NCBI RefSeq assembly: GCF_012524075.1
Contig: NZ_JAAZUI010000011.1
Location: 1 to 64,000, forward strand
DNA from: Lutibacter sp. B1
Lineage (GTDB): Bacteria; Bacteroidota; Bacteroidia; Flavobacteriales; Flavobacteriaceae
Direction of reading: 5' to 3'
Length of the DNA: 64,000 nucleotides
Shown here: in pieces, positions 46,889 to 56,285 of the stretch
Layout: each line of letters begins with the position of its first letter
Numbering within the stretch: the first letter of the stretch is position 1
Program-made: the position numbers and the translations under genes
Notes under the pieces: generated by a model
What the model saw: only the letters and a program-made list of their open reading frames with translations
Database searches by the model: none
What the model was told of the DNA's origin: nothing

Positions 46889-49800
46889 TTAGAAAATATA
46901 ACGTAATCCAAATTGCATTTGCCATCTAGATAATAAACTAGAATCATACGCAAATGTTTTTTGTAAACTTGGATCAAATGTGTACGTTGGAGTTTGAGTT
47001 TCAGCATCAACTGTAACACCAACAGGCTGTAAATTTCTTGGTTGTTGCACTAAGCCCCAATCAGAATTAATTAAATTACCAAAGTTTAGAATATCAATAC
47101 TAAATTGAATAGTATTAGTTTTATCATCAGAAACTTTGATTTTATAATCTTGCATTATTTTCACATCCCAACGGCTTCTCCAAGGTGATGTAGCCCCATA
47201 ACGCTCAACATAATTTCCTCTTCTATCTTTTAAATAATCATCTTGTTGAATGAATTTTTCAAAAGCTTCAGCTTGTCCGGCTCCACTAAATTGCATTTGA
47301 GAAATTTCAGAAGCTGTTGGTACATACAATAAATCATTTGCTGAAGATCCGTCTCCGTTAATATCTCCTCCATAGGTGTAATTAAACCTACCTCCCTTAG
47401 CATATTCAAAGAATGTTGCTATAGAAGTTGTCCATTCATCTCTATTACCGTACGTAAAAGCTTTTGAAGCAACGCCAATAATTCTGTGTGTATCTCCATA
47501 TTTAGAGTGTGAACGCACATCGTTATTAGCATTTCCAACAATTGGGTTAAAATCAAAGGCATCACCTGTAATTTCAGCTTCAATAGAGTTTACATCTTTA
47601 GAATCAAGATAGTTATATGCTAAACTTGTAAACCATCCATTTTCAAATGTTTTTTGTATTTTAAATGTTGAGTTAAACGTTCTTCCCTTATCAGAATTTG
47701 TAAATACGTAGGCATTATTAACTTTATCAGAAGCTAAATAATAAGCTCTATTATCTACACCGGCTAAAGTTCCGGTTGGAGATTTAAGTCCCCAGTTTTG
47801 AACATGAGCTCCATTAATATCTTTAGTGTAAGCTAAATCAATTGTAGCTATAATTCCATTTTCAAACTTTTTATCAACTCCTAAACTTGTTCTCCAAACT
47901 TGAGGCCATTCAAAGTCAGGATCAACAATTTGTAAAAATCCATCATCAGCACCACTTACTTGGTTTCCTAACCATACAAACGGGAAACGACCTGTAAACA
48001 ATCCTGAACCTCCTCTTATTTGTAATGTTTTATCTCCTTTTACATCCCAGTTAAAACCTACTCTTGGTGAAATTAGAACATCATCAGTTGGAAGTTTTGT
48101 TGAAATTAATTTTACTGCTTTACCATTTGAAGGATCGTAATAATCAACACTTTGATCTCTTGTAGCACCATTTTCAGTATCCATGTACTTTTTGATTAAA
48201 TCGTCTGTATTAAAATACAAAGGTTGATCAAAACGGATACCATACGATAATTTGAATTTATCACTCACACTCCAATCATCTTGCAAATAAAATGAAAACT
48301 GACCTACATTTGATTCTGATAATTTCCATCCGCCGTCTTTTCCGTCACCTGCAGCATTTGAGCTTTCATATACACTTTGTGCATAAATTAAATTAGCCGC
48401 CAAAATTCCGTTTGGATCTTGAGCATCTTCTAAGAAAGCTGCTACTGAAGGATATGGGCCAAAAGTACCATAATAACCTCCATGAGTTCCGTATGTTCCA
48501 AAGTTCTCGTAACCTGTTAAGTTAAATGAGTTTTTAAAAGCAAACTTTTCAAATGAAAAACCTGCTGTAAATACATGATCACCACTAAAGTAGTTTAAGT
48601 TATCTGTAATTTGATATACTTTTTGATCTAACTTATTATTGATAGAAAAAGCTTCATGACCTGCAACTATATAATTACTTCCTCCTTCTAAAATGTTTAT
48701 AATTGGAGCAGGAGTTGAAAAAGGATTTCTGTAATCGTCAAAATATGAATAACCTACTTGTAATTTATTGGTTATTTTATCGGAAAAAGTTGAATTCAAT
48801 TCTGCTAAAAACGAATTTAAATTGTTATTTATCTGATAACCTGAGTTTTGAAACTGTAAAGTAGATGCGCTCGGTCCTCTGGATATTAACGCAGTTGGAT
48901 GTCCCGGTTTATCTTTTGAAGCATCTAAGAAATTATAAATTAAAGCCAAACGGTGTTTTTCATTAATATTCCAATCTAATTTAAATATTCCTTTAGTAGA
49001 TTTAGATTTGTGCATAAATCCTTCATAAGCTCCAGGATCATATCCTGCATTTAATAATGCTTGTTGTACAGCCATTAAATCAGATTCCATAACTCTTGAC
49101 TCGTTAATTGCTCCTGTACCTCTGTTTGGCAACCAAGTTTGTCCTAAATCTTCTCTGTCATCACTTTCAAAGTTCGCGAAGAAAAATAATTTGTTTTTAA
49201 TAATTGGTCCACCAATACTTGCTCCAAATTGTGTTTGTTCTAATTTAGGAACATAAATATCTTCTCCTTTTATTTTATCTCCCGTAAAATCCTGATTTCT
49301 GAAATATCCGTAAACAGTGCCTGTAAATTCGTTTGTACCACTTTTAGTAACCGCATTTACTGAAGCTCCTGTAAAACCTGATAATGTAACATCGTAAGGT
49401 GCAGTTGCTACTGAAATTTGCTCTATTGCATCTAATGATACCGGTTGAGAGTCTGTTTGCCCACCAGGTGTAGCAGCATCTAAACCAAACGGATTGTTAA
49501 AAATTGAACCGTCTAACGTAAAATTATTAAACTGATCGTTTCTTCCTCCAAAAGAACCTCCTGAAGCTGAAGGATCTAATCTTGTAAAATCAGAAGATGA
49601 TCTTGAAATAGAAGGTAAAGTAGTTAATTCTCTTTTCCCTACACTTGTTTCAGCACCTGTTCTATCATTATTAAATGTTGAACTCTTACCACCTGTGATT
49701 ACAACCTCATCTAATATTTCGCTTTCATTAGCTAATTGAACATTCAGGTCAAAGGCTTTCCCTAAATCTAAATATACTCCTGTATATTCAACAGTTTTAT

Positions 49801-50056
49801 AGCCTACATAGCTAATGGTAATTGTGTATGGACCTCCAACACGTAAGTTTGGAATGGTAAATCTACCTCCTTCTAAAGTCATAGTACCGGCTACAGTACC
49901 GGTAGGCATGTGCTTAGCTACTACATTTGCACCAAATAAGCCTGTTGAAGTTTCATCATTAACTACCCCTTGAATTTTTGATGTTGTTACCTGAGCAAAA
50001 CTTGTAACAATTGAAATTAAAGTAATTAAAAATGAAAATAATAGTTGTTTTTTCAT
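46889..50056 (-). CDS. Oar-like TonB-dependent outer-membrane protein
   Basis: A 1055-residue outer-membrane protein: signal peptide (1-21, SIVTSFAQ), a carboxypeptidase-like beta-sandwich (about 24-115: IQGVVNDETSTGLFGANVV, TISYVGYKTVEYTG), a plug-like region (about 118-260: LDEVVITGGKSS, RNDQFNNFTLDGSIFNN, TASVNAVTKSGT-type segments) and a very long barrel ending MQFGLRYIF. Size and plug sequence match the Oar branch (named for a Myxococcus adhesion/development protein), which in Bacteroidota is a major surface protein or receptor for large ligands such as peptides. It has no SusD or transport partner nearby and is a single-gene unit with its own terminator. Confidence 0.9.
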   Translation of the reverse strand: MKKQLLFSFLITLISIVTSFAQVTTSKIQGVVNDETSTGLFGANVVAKHMPTGTVAGTMTLEGGRFTIPNLRVGGPYTITISYVGYKTVEYTGVYLDLGKAFDLNVQLANESEILDEVVITGGKSSTFNNDRTGAETSVGKRELTTLPSISRSSSDFTRLDPSASGGSFGGRNDQFNNFTLDGSIFNNPFGLDAATPGGQTDSQPVSLDAIEQISVATAPYDVTLSGFTGASVNAVTKSGTNEFTGTVYGYFRNQDFTGDKIKGEDIYVPKLEQTQFGASIGGPIIKNKLFFFANFESDDREDLGQTWLPNRGTGAINESRVMESDLMAVQQALLNAGYDPGAYEGFMHKSKSTKGIFKLDWNINEKHRLALIYNFLDASKDKPGHPTALISRGPSASTLQFQNSGYQINNNLNSFLAELNSTFSDKITNKLQVGYSYFDDYRNPFSTPAPIINILEGGSNYIVAGHEAFSINNKLDQKVYQITDNLNYFSGDHVFTAGFSFEKFAFKNSFNLTGYENFGTYGTHGGYYGTFGPYPSVAAFLEDAQDPNGILAANLIYAQSVYESSNAAGDGKDGGWKLSESNVGQFSFYLQDDWSVSDKFKLSYGIRFDQPLYFNTDDLIKKYMDTENGATRDQSVDYYDPSNGKAVKLISTKLPTDDVLISPRVGFNWDVKGDKTLQIRGGSGLFTGRFPFVWLGNQVSGADDGFLQIVDPDFEWPQVWRTSLGVDKKFENGIIATIDLAYTKDINGAHVQNWGLKSPTGTLAGVDNRAYYLASDKVNNAYVFTNSDKGRTFNSTFKIQKTFENGWFTSLAYNYLDSKDVNSIEAEITGDAFDFNPIVGNANNDVRSHSKYGDTHRIIGVASKAFTYGNRDEWTTSIATFFEYAKGGRFNYTYGGDINGDGSSANDLLYVPTASEISQMQFSGAGQAEAFEKFIQQDDYLKDRRGNYVERYGATSPWRSRWDVKIMQDYKIKVSDDKTNTIQFSIDILNFGNLINSDWGLVQQPRNLQPVGVTVDAETQTPTYTFDPSLQKTFAYDSSLLSRWQMQFGLRYIF

Positions 50057-50102
50057 ACGTTAAATGTTAAGTTATGATTTATTTATTGTTAAGCCCAAAA
50101 AT

Positions 50103-50131
50103 AAAAAAAGCTCACTTTCAAAAAGTGAGCT
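50103..50131 (-). terminator. Terminator of the rpsF-rpsR-rplI operon
   Basis: AGCTCACTTT (50109-50118) and AAAGTGAGCT (50122-50131) form a perfect 10-base-pair stem with a 3-base loop. On the minus strand it is followed by a T-run (complement of 50103-50109), 33 bases after the rplI stop codon. Confidence 0.85.
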
Positions 50132-50163
50132 CTTATATAACTTTATTAACTAAATTTTGTTAA

Positions 50164-50616
50164 TTACTTTGCTTCAGCAACAATTTCAATTGGAAATTCT
50201 ACAACAACTTCTCTATGAAGTCTAATAGTTGTATTGTATTTACCAACTCTTTTTATGTTACCACCTTCAACTTTAATGTACTTTTTATCAATTTCTTGAC
50301 CGGCAGCGGCTAAAGCTTCAGCAACATCACTATTATTTATTGATCCAAATAATTTAGTATTATCGGCTGTTTTAGCAGTAATTTTAATATCTAATTCTTT
50401 AAGAGCATCTGCAATTTTAGTTGCATCTTTTATCAATTTCTCTTCTTTATATGCTCTTTGCTTCAAAGTTTCTGCCAATACTTTTTTAGCAGAAGATGTA
50501 GCTAATACTGCAAATCCTTGAGGAATTAAAAAGTTACGACCGTAACCATTTTTAACAGTAACAACATCATCTTTAAAACCTAAGTTTTCAACGTCTTGTC
50601 TTAATATAATTTCCAT
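50164..50616 (-). CDS. rplI: Ribosomal protein bL9
   Basis: A 150-residue large-subunit protein. The N-terminal RNA-binding domain (ILRQDVENLGFKDDVVTVKNGYGRNFLIPQ is the bL9 signature region, residues 3-32) is joined by a long helix (about 40-75) to the C-terminal domain (about 80-150: LFGSINNSDVAEAL). Length is standard. It is the last gene of the rpsF-rpsR-rplI operon, 14 bases after rpsR, and is followed by a strong terminator. Confidence 0.97.
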   Translation of the reverse strand: MEIILRQDVENLGFKDDVVTVKNGYGRNFLIPQGFAVLATSSAKKVLAETLKQRAYKEEKLIKDATKIADALKELDIKITAKTADNTKLFGSINNSDVAEALAAAGQEIDKKYIKVEGGNIKRVGKYNTTIRLHREVVVEFPIEIVAEAK

Positions 50617-50630
50617 AATTCCTTCCTCTT

Positions 50631-50924
50631 TTATTTTAACATATCACCAACGTATGGCATTAAAGCTAAGTGACGTGCTCTTTTAATAGCTACCGAAACT
50701 TTACGTTGATATTTTAATGAAGTTCCTGTTAAACGTCTAGGTAAAATTTTTCCTTGTTCGTTTACTAAATATAATAAGAAATCAGCATCTTTATAGTCAA
50801 TATATTTGATACCATTCTTTTTAAAACGACAGTATTTTTTTACTTGTTTAGTGTCAATATCTAACGGAGTAAGGTAACGTACTTCACCTTGTTTTCCACC
50901 TTTTGCTTGTTGTTCTATAGACAT
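50631..50924 (-). CDS. rpsR: Ribosomal protein bS18
   Basis: A 97-residue small-subunit protein with the usual core ([25 protein letters not shown], then [27 protein letters not shown]) and a Lys/Arg-rich C-terminus. Only one Cys remains of the four in zinc-binding versions, so this is a zinc-independent form. It sits 6 bases after rpsF and 14 before rplI in the conserved operon; bS6 and bS18 bind the 16S rRNA platform as a pair. Confidence 0.97.
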   Translation of the reverse strand: MSIEQQAKGGKQGEVRYLTPLDIDTKQVKKYCRFKKNGIKYIDYKDADFLLYLVNEQGKILPRRLTGTSLKYQRKVSVAIKRARHLALMPYVGDMLK

Positions 50925-50930
50925 ACCCTG

Positions 50931-51272
50931 TTATTTTTTAGATGATTTAACTCTTTCTTTTCTTTTTTCTGCCCAAGCTGCTGCATGTTTATCTAACTTA
51001 ACAGTTAAATAACGCATAACGCTGTCATCTCTTCTAAATTCCAGTTCAAACGGTGCAATAACCTCACCTGCAACTTTGTATTCGAATAAGTGATAAAAAC
51101 CACTTTTTTTGTTTTGGATTGTGTAAGCTAATTTTTTTAAGCCCCAATCTTCTTTCCAAATCATTTCGGCACCTTTTGAAACAAGATAGTCCTCAAACTT
51201 CTGTACTGTTTCCTTTACCTGAACATCAGATAAAACGGGATTCAAAATGAAAACAGTTTCGTAATGATTCAT
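50931..51272 (-). CDS. rpsF: Ribosomal protein bS6
   Basis: A 113-residue small-subunit protein with the ferredoxin-like fold: NHYETVFILNPVLSDVQVKE at the start, the central EDWGLKKLAYTIQNKKSGFYHLFEY and RRDDSVMRYLTVK. Length is standard, with a basic tail (AEKRKERVKSSKK). It is the first gene of the operon with rpsR and rplI and has a well-matched promoter upstream (51305-51334, minus strand). Confidence 0.97.
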   Translation of the reverse strand: MNHYETVFILNPVLSDVQVKETVQKFEDYLVSKGAEMIWKEDWGLKKLAYTIQNKKSGFYHLFEYKVAGEVIAPFELEFRRDDSVMRYLTVKLDKHAAAWAEKRKERVKSSKK

Positions 51273-51304
51273 AATTAAGTATTTAAATTTTATTTTTAAG
51301 GCTG

Positions 51305-51334
51305 CAAATATACAATAATATTATTAATTAACAA
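51305..51334 (-). promoter_or_regulatory. Predicted rpsF operon promoter
   Basis: On the minus strand TTG (complement of 51332-51334), 19 bases, then TATATTTG (complement of 51305-51312), the ideal Bacteroidota spacing. The start would be near 51299, about 27 bases before the rpsF ATG. Confidence 0.7.
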
Positions 51335-51377
51335 GTCTTCTTCTAAAGAAATAAAACCTTTTATGTAACTTTTTTTA

Positions 51378-51408
51378 TTGTCTTTTAAAGCTTTAATTTC
51401 TAATTTTG
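51378..51408 (+). promoter_or_regulatory. Predicted promoter of the divergent TonB receptor
   Basis: TTG at 51378-51380, 20 bases, then TAATTTTG at 51401-51408, matching TTG-N17-23-TAnnTTTG. The start would be near 51414, giving a leader of about 39 bases before the ATG at 51453. It is back to back with the rpsF promoter. Confidence 0.6.
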
Positions 51409-51452
51409 ATTTTACTACTAACACTATTAATACAAAAAATAATTTAAAAATT

Positions 51453-53672
51453 ATGAACAAGTATTTCTTATGTGTCATTATATTTTTTTTTATTCAAACA
51501 AGTTGGGCACAAACGGTTAAAGGCAAAATTATCAATCATCAAAAAAAACCAATAGAAAGTGCATACATATTTCATCAAAAAAGTGGGAACCACGAACATA
51601 CTAATACTAATGGAGAGTTCACTTTTGAAAATATTTCAAAAGGCGATACTCTAAAAATCAGTCATATTGGTTATGAAAATACCTATATTGTTATTGATGA
51701 TTTTACAAAACCGAAAATTATTGAGTTAAATGATAAAACTATCCTTTTAAATGAAGTTACTATTTTACCCAAAATAAATGCTTTAAACTTAGTTACTAAA
51801 ATTGATATACAAACAAACCCGGTAAATTCATCACAAGAAGTTTTACGCAAAGTTCCCGGCTTAATAATCGGTCAACATGCCGGTGGTGGTAAAGCTGAAC
51901 AAATATTTTTACGAGGTTTTGATATTGACCATGGTACCGACATTAATATTATGGTTGATGACATTCCTGTAAATATGGTGTCGCATGCTCATGGACAAGG
52001 ATATGCCGATTTACATTTTTTAATTCCGGAAACTATTGACAAAATTGATTTTGGTAAAGGAACCTACTACGCAAATAAAGGAAATTTTGCAACTGCCGGT
52101 TATGTTACTTTTGAAACTAAAGAAAATATCAAAGAAAATACTATTAAAGTAGAAGCCGGCAAATTTGATTATTCACGAATTTTAGGTTTATTAAACTTCT
52201 TGAATACTGAAAATGAAACCGCTTATTTAGCTTCTGAATATATTTTAACTGACGGTCCTTTTGAAAGTTCTCAAAATTTCAGCAGAATTAATTTAATGGG
52301 GAAATATACAAGCTATTTAAAAAACAATAATAAAATTAACATTACAGTATCTCACTTTACCAGTAAATGGGATGCTTCTGGTCAAATACCTCAACGTGCT
52401 GTTAATAATGGTCTAATTAGCAGATTTGGAGCTATTGACGATACTGAAGGCGGTGAAACCAGCAGAAGTAATGTACTTTTTAACTATAAAAAATCGATAA
52501 ACGACAATTCTTTTATAAAAAATAGTGTTTTTTACTCAAAATACGATTTTGAGCTCTATTCAAATTTCACCTTTTATTTAGATGATCCTGAAAATGGAGA
52601 TCAAATTAAACAAAAAGAAAGCCGTGATATTTATGGATTTAAAAGTGAATACAATAAACTTACTGAAAATGTAGACAATAATACATTATTTCAAGCAGCT
52701 ATAGGTTTTAGAAACGATCAAATTAAATCAAACGAATTATCACATACGCTAAATAGAAAAACAACCTTAAATAATATTGCTTTAGGAGATGTTGATGAAA
52801 CTAATTTCTATAGTTATATTAATACAGAAATAAGCTTAGGAAAATGGGTTATAAACCCGGCATTACGATTAGATTATTTTAAATTTAATTATAATGACGC
52901 GTTAGTTGATGATTATAAAACACAATCAGAAAACAAAGCTATTTTAAGTCCGAAACTTAATTTTTTATACAATTATTCTACTAACTTACAACTGTATTTA
53001 AAAACAGGCAAAGGTTTTCATTCAAATGATACACGTGTAGTTGTTGCTGAAAATGGCAAAGAAATTTTACCTGCTGCTTATGGCGCAGATGTAGGTTTTA
53101 TATGGAAACCGACACCTAAACTTCTAATAAATAGCGCATTATGGTACTTACATTTAGATCAAGAGTTTGTTTATGTTGGTGATGCCGGTATAGTAGAACC
53201 TAGCGGAAAAACTGAACGAAAAGGTGTTGATTTTGGTGTACGTTATCAAGTAAATGATTGGATTTATTTTAATACCGATATAAACTATACATATGCACGT
53301 GCAAAAGAGGAACCCAATGGTGAAGATTACATACCATTAGCGCCGGATTTAACTATTTGTGGTGGAATTTATATACTCCATCCAAGTGGTTTTTATGGTG
53401 GAATAGATTACAGACATATAAAAGATCGCCCTGCAAATGAAGACAATTCAATTGAAGCTGAAGGTTATTTTATTACAGACATCAATGCAGGTTATAAATG
53501 GAATGATTTTGATTTTGGTATTACTATTGAAAATCTTTTTGATAATGATTGGAATGAAACACAATTTGCTACAGAATCCAGATTATATAATGAGCCTGAA
53601 AGTGTAGAAGAAATTCATTTTATACCTGGTACTCCATTTAATTTAAAAGGATATATCCGCTATATTTTTTAA
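51453..53672 (+). CDS. TonB-dependent receptor with His-rich plug
   Basis: A 739-residue outer-membrane receptor. The ATG at 51453 gives a clear signal peptide (1-20, IQTSWAQ); upstream in-frame codons do not. A CarboxypepD_reg-like domain (about 21-105: VKGKIINHQKKPIESAYIF) is followed by the plug (about 110-230: VLRKVPGLIIG, IFLRGFDIDHGTDINIMVDD, VSHAHGQGYADLHF) and a C-terminal barrel ending FNLKGYIRYIF. The plug carries several His residues (DIDHGTD, SHAHGQG), which suggests a metal or metal-complex ligand, but no cotransport gene is adjacent to test this. It is divergent from the ribosomal operon and converges on priA with 4 bases between. Confidence 0.88.
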   Translation: MNKYFLCVIIFFFIQTSWAQTVKGKIINHQKKPIESAYIFHQKSGNHEHTNTNGEFTFENISKGDTLKISHIGYENTYIVIDDFTKPKIIELNDKTILLNEVTILPKINALNLVTKIDIQTNPVNSSQEVLRKVPGLIIGQHAGGGKAEQIFLRGFDIDHGTDINIMVDDIPVNMVSHAHGQGYADLHFLIPETIDKIDFGKGTYYANKGNFATAGYVTFETKENIKENTIKVEAGKFDYSRILGLLNFLNTENETAYLASEYILTDGPFESSQNFSRINLMGKYTSYLKNNNKINITVSHFTSKWDASGQIPQRAVNNGLISRFGAIDDTEGGETSRSNVLFNYKKSINDNSFIKNSVFYSKYDFELYSNFTFYLDDPENGDQIKQKESRDIYGFKSEYNKLTENVDNNTLFQAAIGFRNDQIKSNELSHTLNRKTTLNNIALGDVDETNFYSYINTEISLGKWVINPALRLDYFKFNYNDALVDDYKTQSENKAILSPKLNFLYNYSTNLQLYLKTGKGFHSNDTRVVVAENGKEILPAAYGADVGFIWKPTPKLLINSALWYLHLDQEFVYVGDAGIVEPSGKTERKGVDFGVRYQVNDWIYFNTDINYTYARAKEEPNGEDYIPLAPDLTICGGIYILHPSGFYGGIDYRHIKDRPANEDNSIEAEGYFITDINAGYKWNDFDFGITIENLFDNDWNETQFATESRLYNEPESVEEIHFIPGTPFNLKGYIRYIF

Positions 53673-53676
53673 GTGC

Positions 53677-56121
53677 TTAGTAATTATCAACATCAATATT
53701 TATACGTATAGATCTAAATTCTTTTATTGCCTGAAAAGCATTTTTTACACGTAAAATAGCATTTTTTGTAGCTCCTAACTGTTGATTTTGAGGTATTTTA
53801 ATAATAATAGTTCGTATATAATAATTCCTGATTTTTGAAATTGCCGGTGTTGACGGGCCTAACACATTATCTTTAAATATATTAATTAATGCTTTTCCCA
53901 TCCATTGTGCACCATCATCTACCCTATTAAAATCTTTATGTCGTAAAGTAATTTTTATCAATCTGTAAAAAGGTGGATAATGGTATTGCCAACGTTCATC
54001 TATCTGTTCTTTGTACATTTCTTCATAAGCATTTGTAGAAACTTGTTGTAATATCTGATGATACGGATTAAATGTTTGTATGGCTACTTTACCTCTCTTT
54101 TTATCTCTACCTGCTCTACCAGCTACTTGCACCATTAATTGATAACTGCGTTCATGAGCTCTAAAATCAGGGAAATTAAGCATATTATCAGCATTCATAA
54201 TTCCAACTAAAGAAACATTGGCAAAATCCAATCCTTTAGAAAGCATTTGTGTACCCACTAAAATATCAATTTCCTGAGCTTCAAACTGACCAATTATTTT
54301 TTGGTAGCCGTATTTTCCACGAGTGGTATCTAAATCCATCCTACCTACATTAACATCGGGAAATAATTCTTGCAATTCAATTTCAATTTGTTCTGTACCA
54401 AAACCTTTGGTATTTAATTTTTCACTTCCGCACGCCCCACAATTATGTGGCATTGCCTGACGATGTCCACAATAATGACAACGTAATTCTTTTTTATAAC
54501 TGTGAAATGTTAAACTCACATCACAATGTGGACATTGAGGTGAAACACCACAAGTTTCACATTCAACAACTGGTGCATATCCTCTTCTATTTTGAAATAA
54601 AATTACTTGTTCTTTATTTTTTATAGCTTCAGTTATCAACTGAATAAGTCTGTCCGAAAAATGACCCGACATTCTTTTTTTTCTGTGTTTTTCCTTTATG
54701 TCAACCAATTCTATCTCGGGCAATAAAACATTACCATAGCGCTGATTTAGCTCAACAAAACCATATTTATCCTGTTTAGCATTGTAATATGTTTCTGTAC
54801 TTGGTGTTGCCGAACCCAACAAAACTTTTGCATTATGAAGTTTTGACAGCACAATAGCCGCATCTCGAGCATGGTATCTTGGAGCCGGATCAAATTGTTT
54901 AAACGACGGTTCATGCTCTTCATCAACAATTATTAAACCTAAATTAGAGAATGGTAAAAACATTGAAGAACGAGCACCTAAAATAAGCTGTGCTTTTTGC
55001 TTACTTTCCAATACATTGTTCCACACTTCTACACGTTCATTCATTGAATATTTTGAATGAAAAACAGAAAGATATTCTCCAAAATATAGTTGTAATCTTT
55101 CAATTAATTGTGCTGTTAATGCTATCTCCGGAAGCAGATAAAGTATTTGTTTTTTATTTTTAAGTAACTCTTTAATTAACTTAACATATATTTCTGTTTT
55201 ACCACTACTTGTAATTCCTTTTAATAAAACAGTTTGTTTGGTTTTAAAAAGTTCTTTAATTTTAGTAAAAGCTATTTTTTGAGGCTCTGTTAATTCTTTT
55301 ATATCATTAGAATCTCCATTAAAATTTATCCTGTCAGTTTGTATAAAATAGGTTTCAAAAATACCTTTATCAATTAAGGATTTTATAACAGCGGCAGAAC
55401 CTTTAATTTCATTTAAAAGAAGTTCATTTTTTACATTTTTGTGAGTTGCTTTTAATTGAAAGTAAACCAAAACAGCTTCTCTTTGTTTTGTAGCTCTGCT
55501 TAAATTTTCAAGTAAAAGAGTTAGTTTATTGTCAGAATTCCATTCATTAGTTATCCGTATATATTTAACCAATTTAGGTTTGTACTGTTCATAAATTTGT
55601 TCTTTTACAACAATCACATTTTTTTCAATTAGTTCTTTTATTATAGGAAAAACGGTTTTCTTTCCTAAAATCTCTACTATTTGATTGATTGTTAGCTGAG
55701 ATTGGTATTGTAACGCTTCATAAATTAAAAATTCATCATTAGAGAGTCCATTTTCATCATAAGAACCTTGTACTAATTGAACCACAGTTTCACTTTCCAA
55801 TAAAAAAGCTGATGGCATTGCCGCTCTATACACATCGCCTAAAGAACACATATAATAATTAGCAATCCAATCCCAATGCTTTAATTGAGTTTCATTTACA
55901 ACAGGTAATTCGTCTAATATTTGGTGAATTTCTTTAGCTTCATAGCCAATTGGCTGACTATTATGAATAGAATAAGCAAGTGCTGTATATATTTTAGATT
56001 TTCCAAATTCTACAGCTACCCTCATTCCTTTCTGTAAAAAACCAGCTTCAGCTTCAGTTATTTTATACGTAAATAACTTTTGCAATGGAATAGGTAAAAT
56101 AACATCTATAAAATAACTCAA
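53677..56121 (-). CDS. priA: Primosomal replication restart helicase PriA
   Basis: An 814-residue helicase that reloads the replisome at collapsed forks. It has an N-terminal 3'-DNA-end-binding domain (FIDVILPIPLQKLFTY), Walker A GITSSGKTEIY, the DEEH box IIVDEEHEPSFKQ, the conserved GSATPS, and a zinc-binding cluster with paired cysteines (CETCGVSPQCPHC, RCHYCGH, NCGACGS). Helicase domain 2 includes QMLSKGLDF and QVAGRAGR. No ATG fits the N-terminus; TTG at 56121 puts the conserved FIDVILP at residue 4 and is preferred over a TTG at 56163. It is a single-gene unit. Confidence 0.93.
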   Translation of the reverse strand: MSYFIDVILPIPLQKLFTYKITEAEAGFLQKGMRVAVEFGKSKIYTALAYSIHNSQPIGYEAKEIHQILDELPVVNETQLKHWDWIANYYMCSLGDVYRAAMPSAFLLESETVVQLVQGSYDENGLSNDEFLIYEALQYQSQLTINQIVEILGKKTVFPIIKELIEKNVIVVKEQIYEQYKPKLVKYIRITNEWNSDNKLTLLLENLSRATKQREAVLVYFQLKATHKNVKNELLLNEIKGSAAVIKSLIDKGIFETYFIQTDRINFNGDSNDIKELTEPQKIAFTKIKELFKTKQTVLLKGITSSGKTEIYVKLIKELLKNKKQILYLLPEIALTAQLIERLQLYFGEYLSVFHSKYSMNERVEVWNNVLESKQKAQLILGARSSMFLPFSNLGLIIVDEEHEPSFKQFDPAPRYHARDAAIVLSKLHNAKVLLGSATPSTETYYNAKQDKYGFVELNQRYGNVLLPEIELVDIKEKHRKKRMSGHFSDRLIQLITEAIKNKEQVILFQNRRGYAPVVECETCGVSPQCPHCDVSLTFHSYKKELRCHYCGHRQAMPHNCGACGSEKLNTKGFGTEQIEIELQELFPDVNVGRMDLDTTRGKYGYQKIIGQFEAQEIDILVGTQMLSKGLDFANVSLVGIMNADNMLNFPDFRAHERSYQLMVQVAGRAGRDKKRGKVAIQTFNPYHQILQQVSTNAYEEMYKEQIDERWQYHYPPFYRLIKITLRHKDFNRVDDGAQWMGKALINIFKDNVLGPSTPAISKIRNYYIRTIIIKIPQNQQLGATKNAILRVKNAFQAIKEFRSIRINIDVDNY

Positions 56122-56226
56122 ATCTTTTATTTTTTCTTGAAATGTAAAAATATTTAAAATCAAGTTAATAATTGAAGTTTACTCAATAAATTATATTTTA
56201 ACTATTACTTTATACTGTGATTAAAG

Positions 56227-56260
56227 TTGCATTTTATAAATTAATTTAGAATTAAATTTG
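56227..56260 (+). promoter_or_regulatory. Predicted cytochrome-c peroxidase promoter
   Basis: TTG at 56227-56229, 23 bases, then TAAATTTG at 56253-56260, at the long end of the Bacteroidota spacing range. The start would be near 56266, 20 bases before the ATG at 56286. Confidence 0.5.
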
Positions 56261-56285
56261 TATTTAATTTTAATCACAAAAACTC

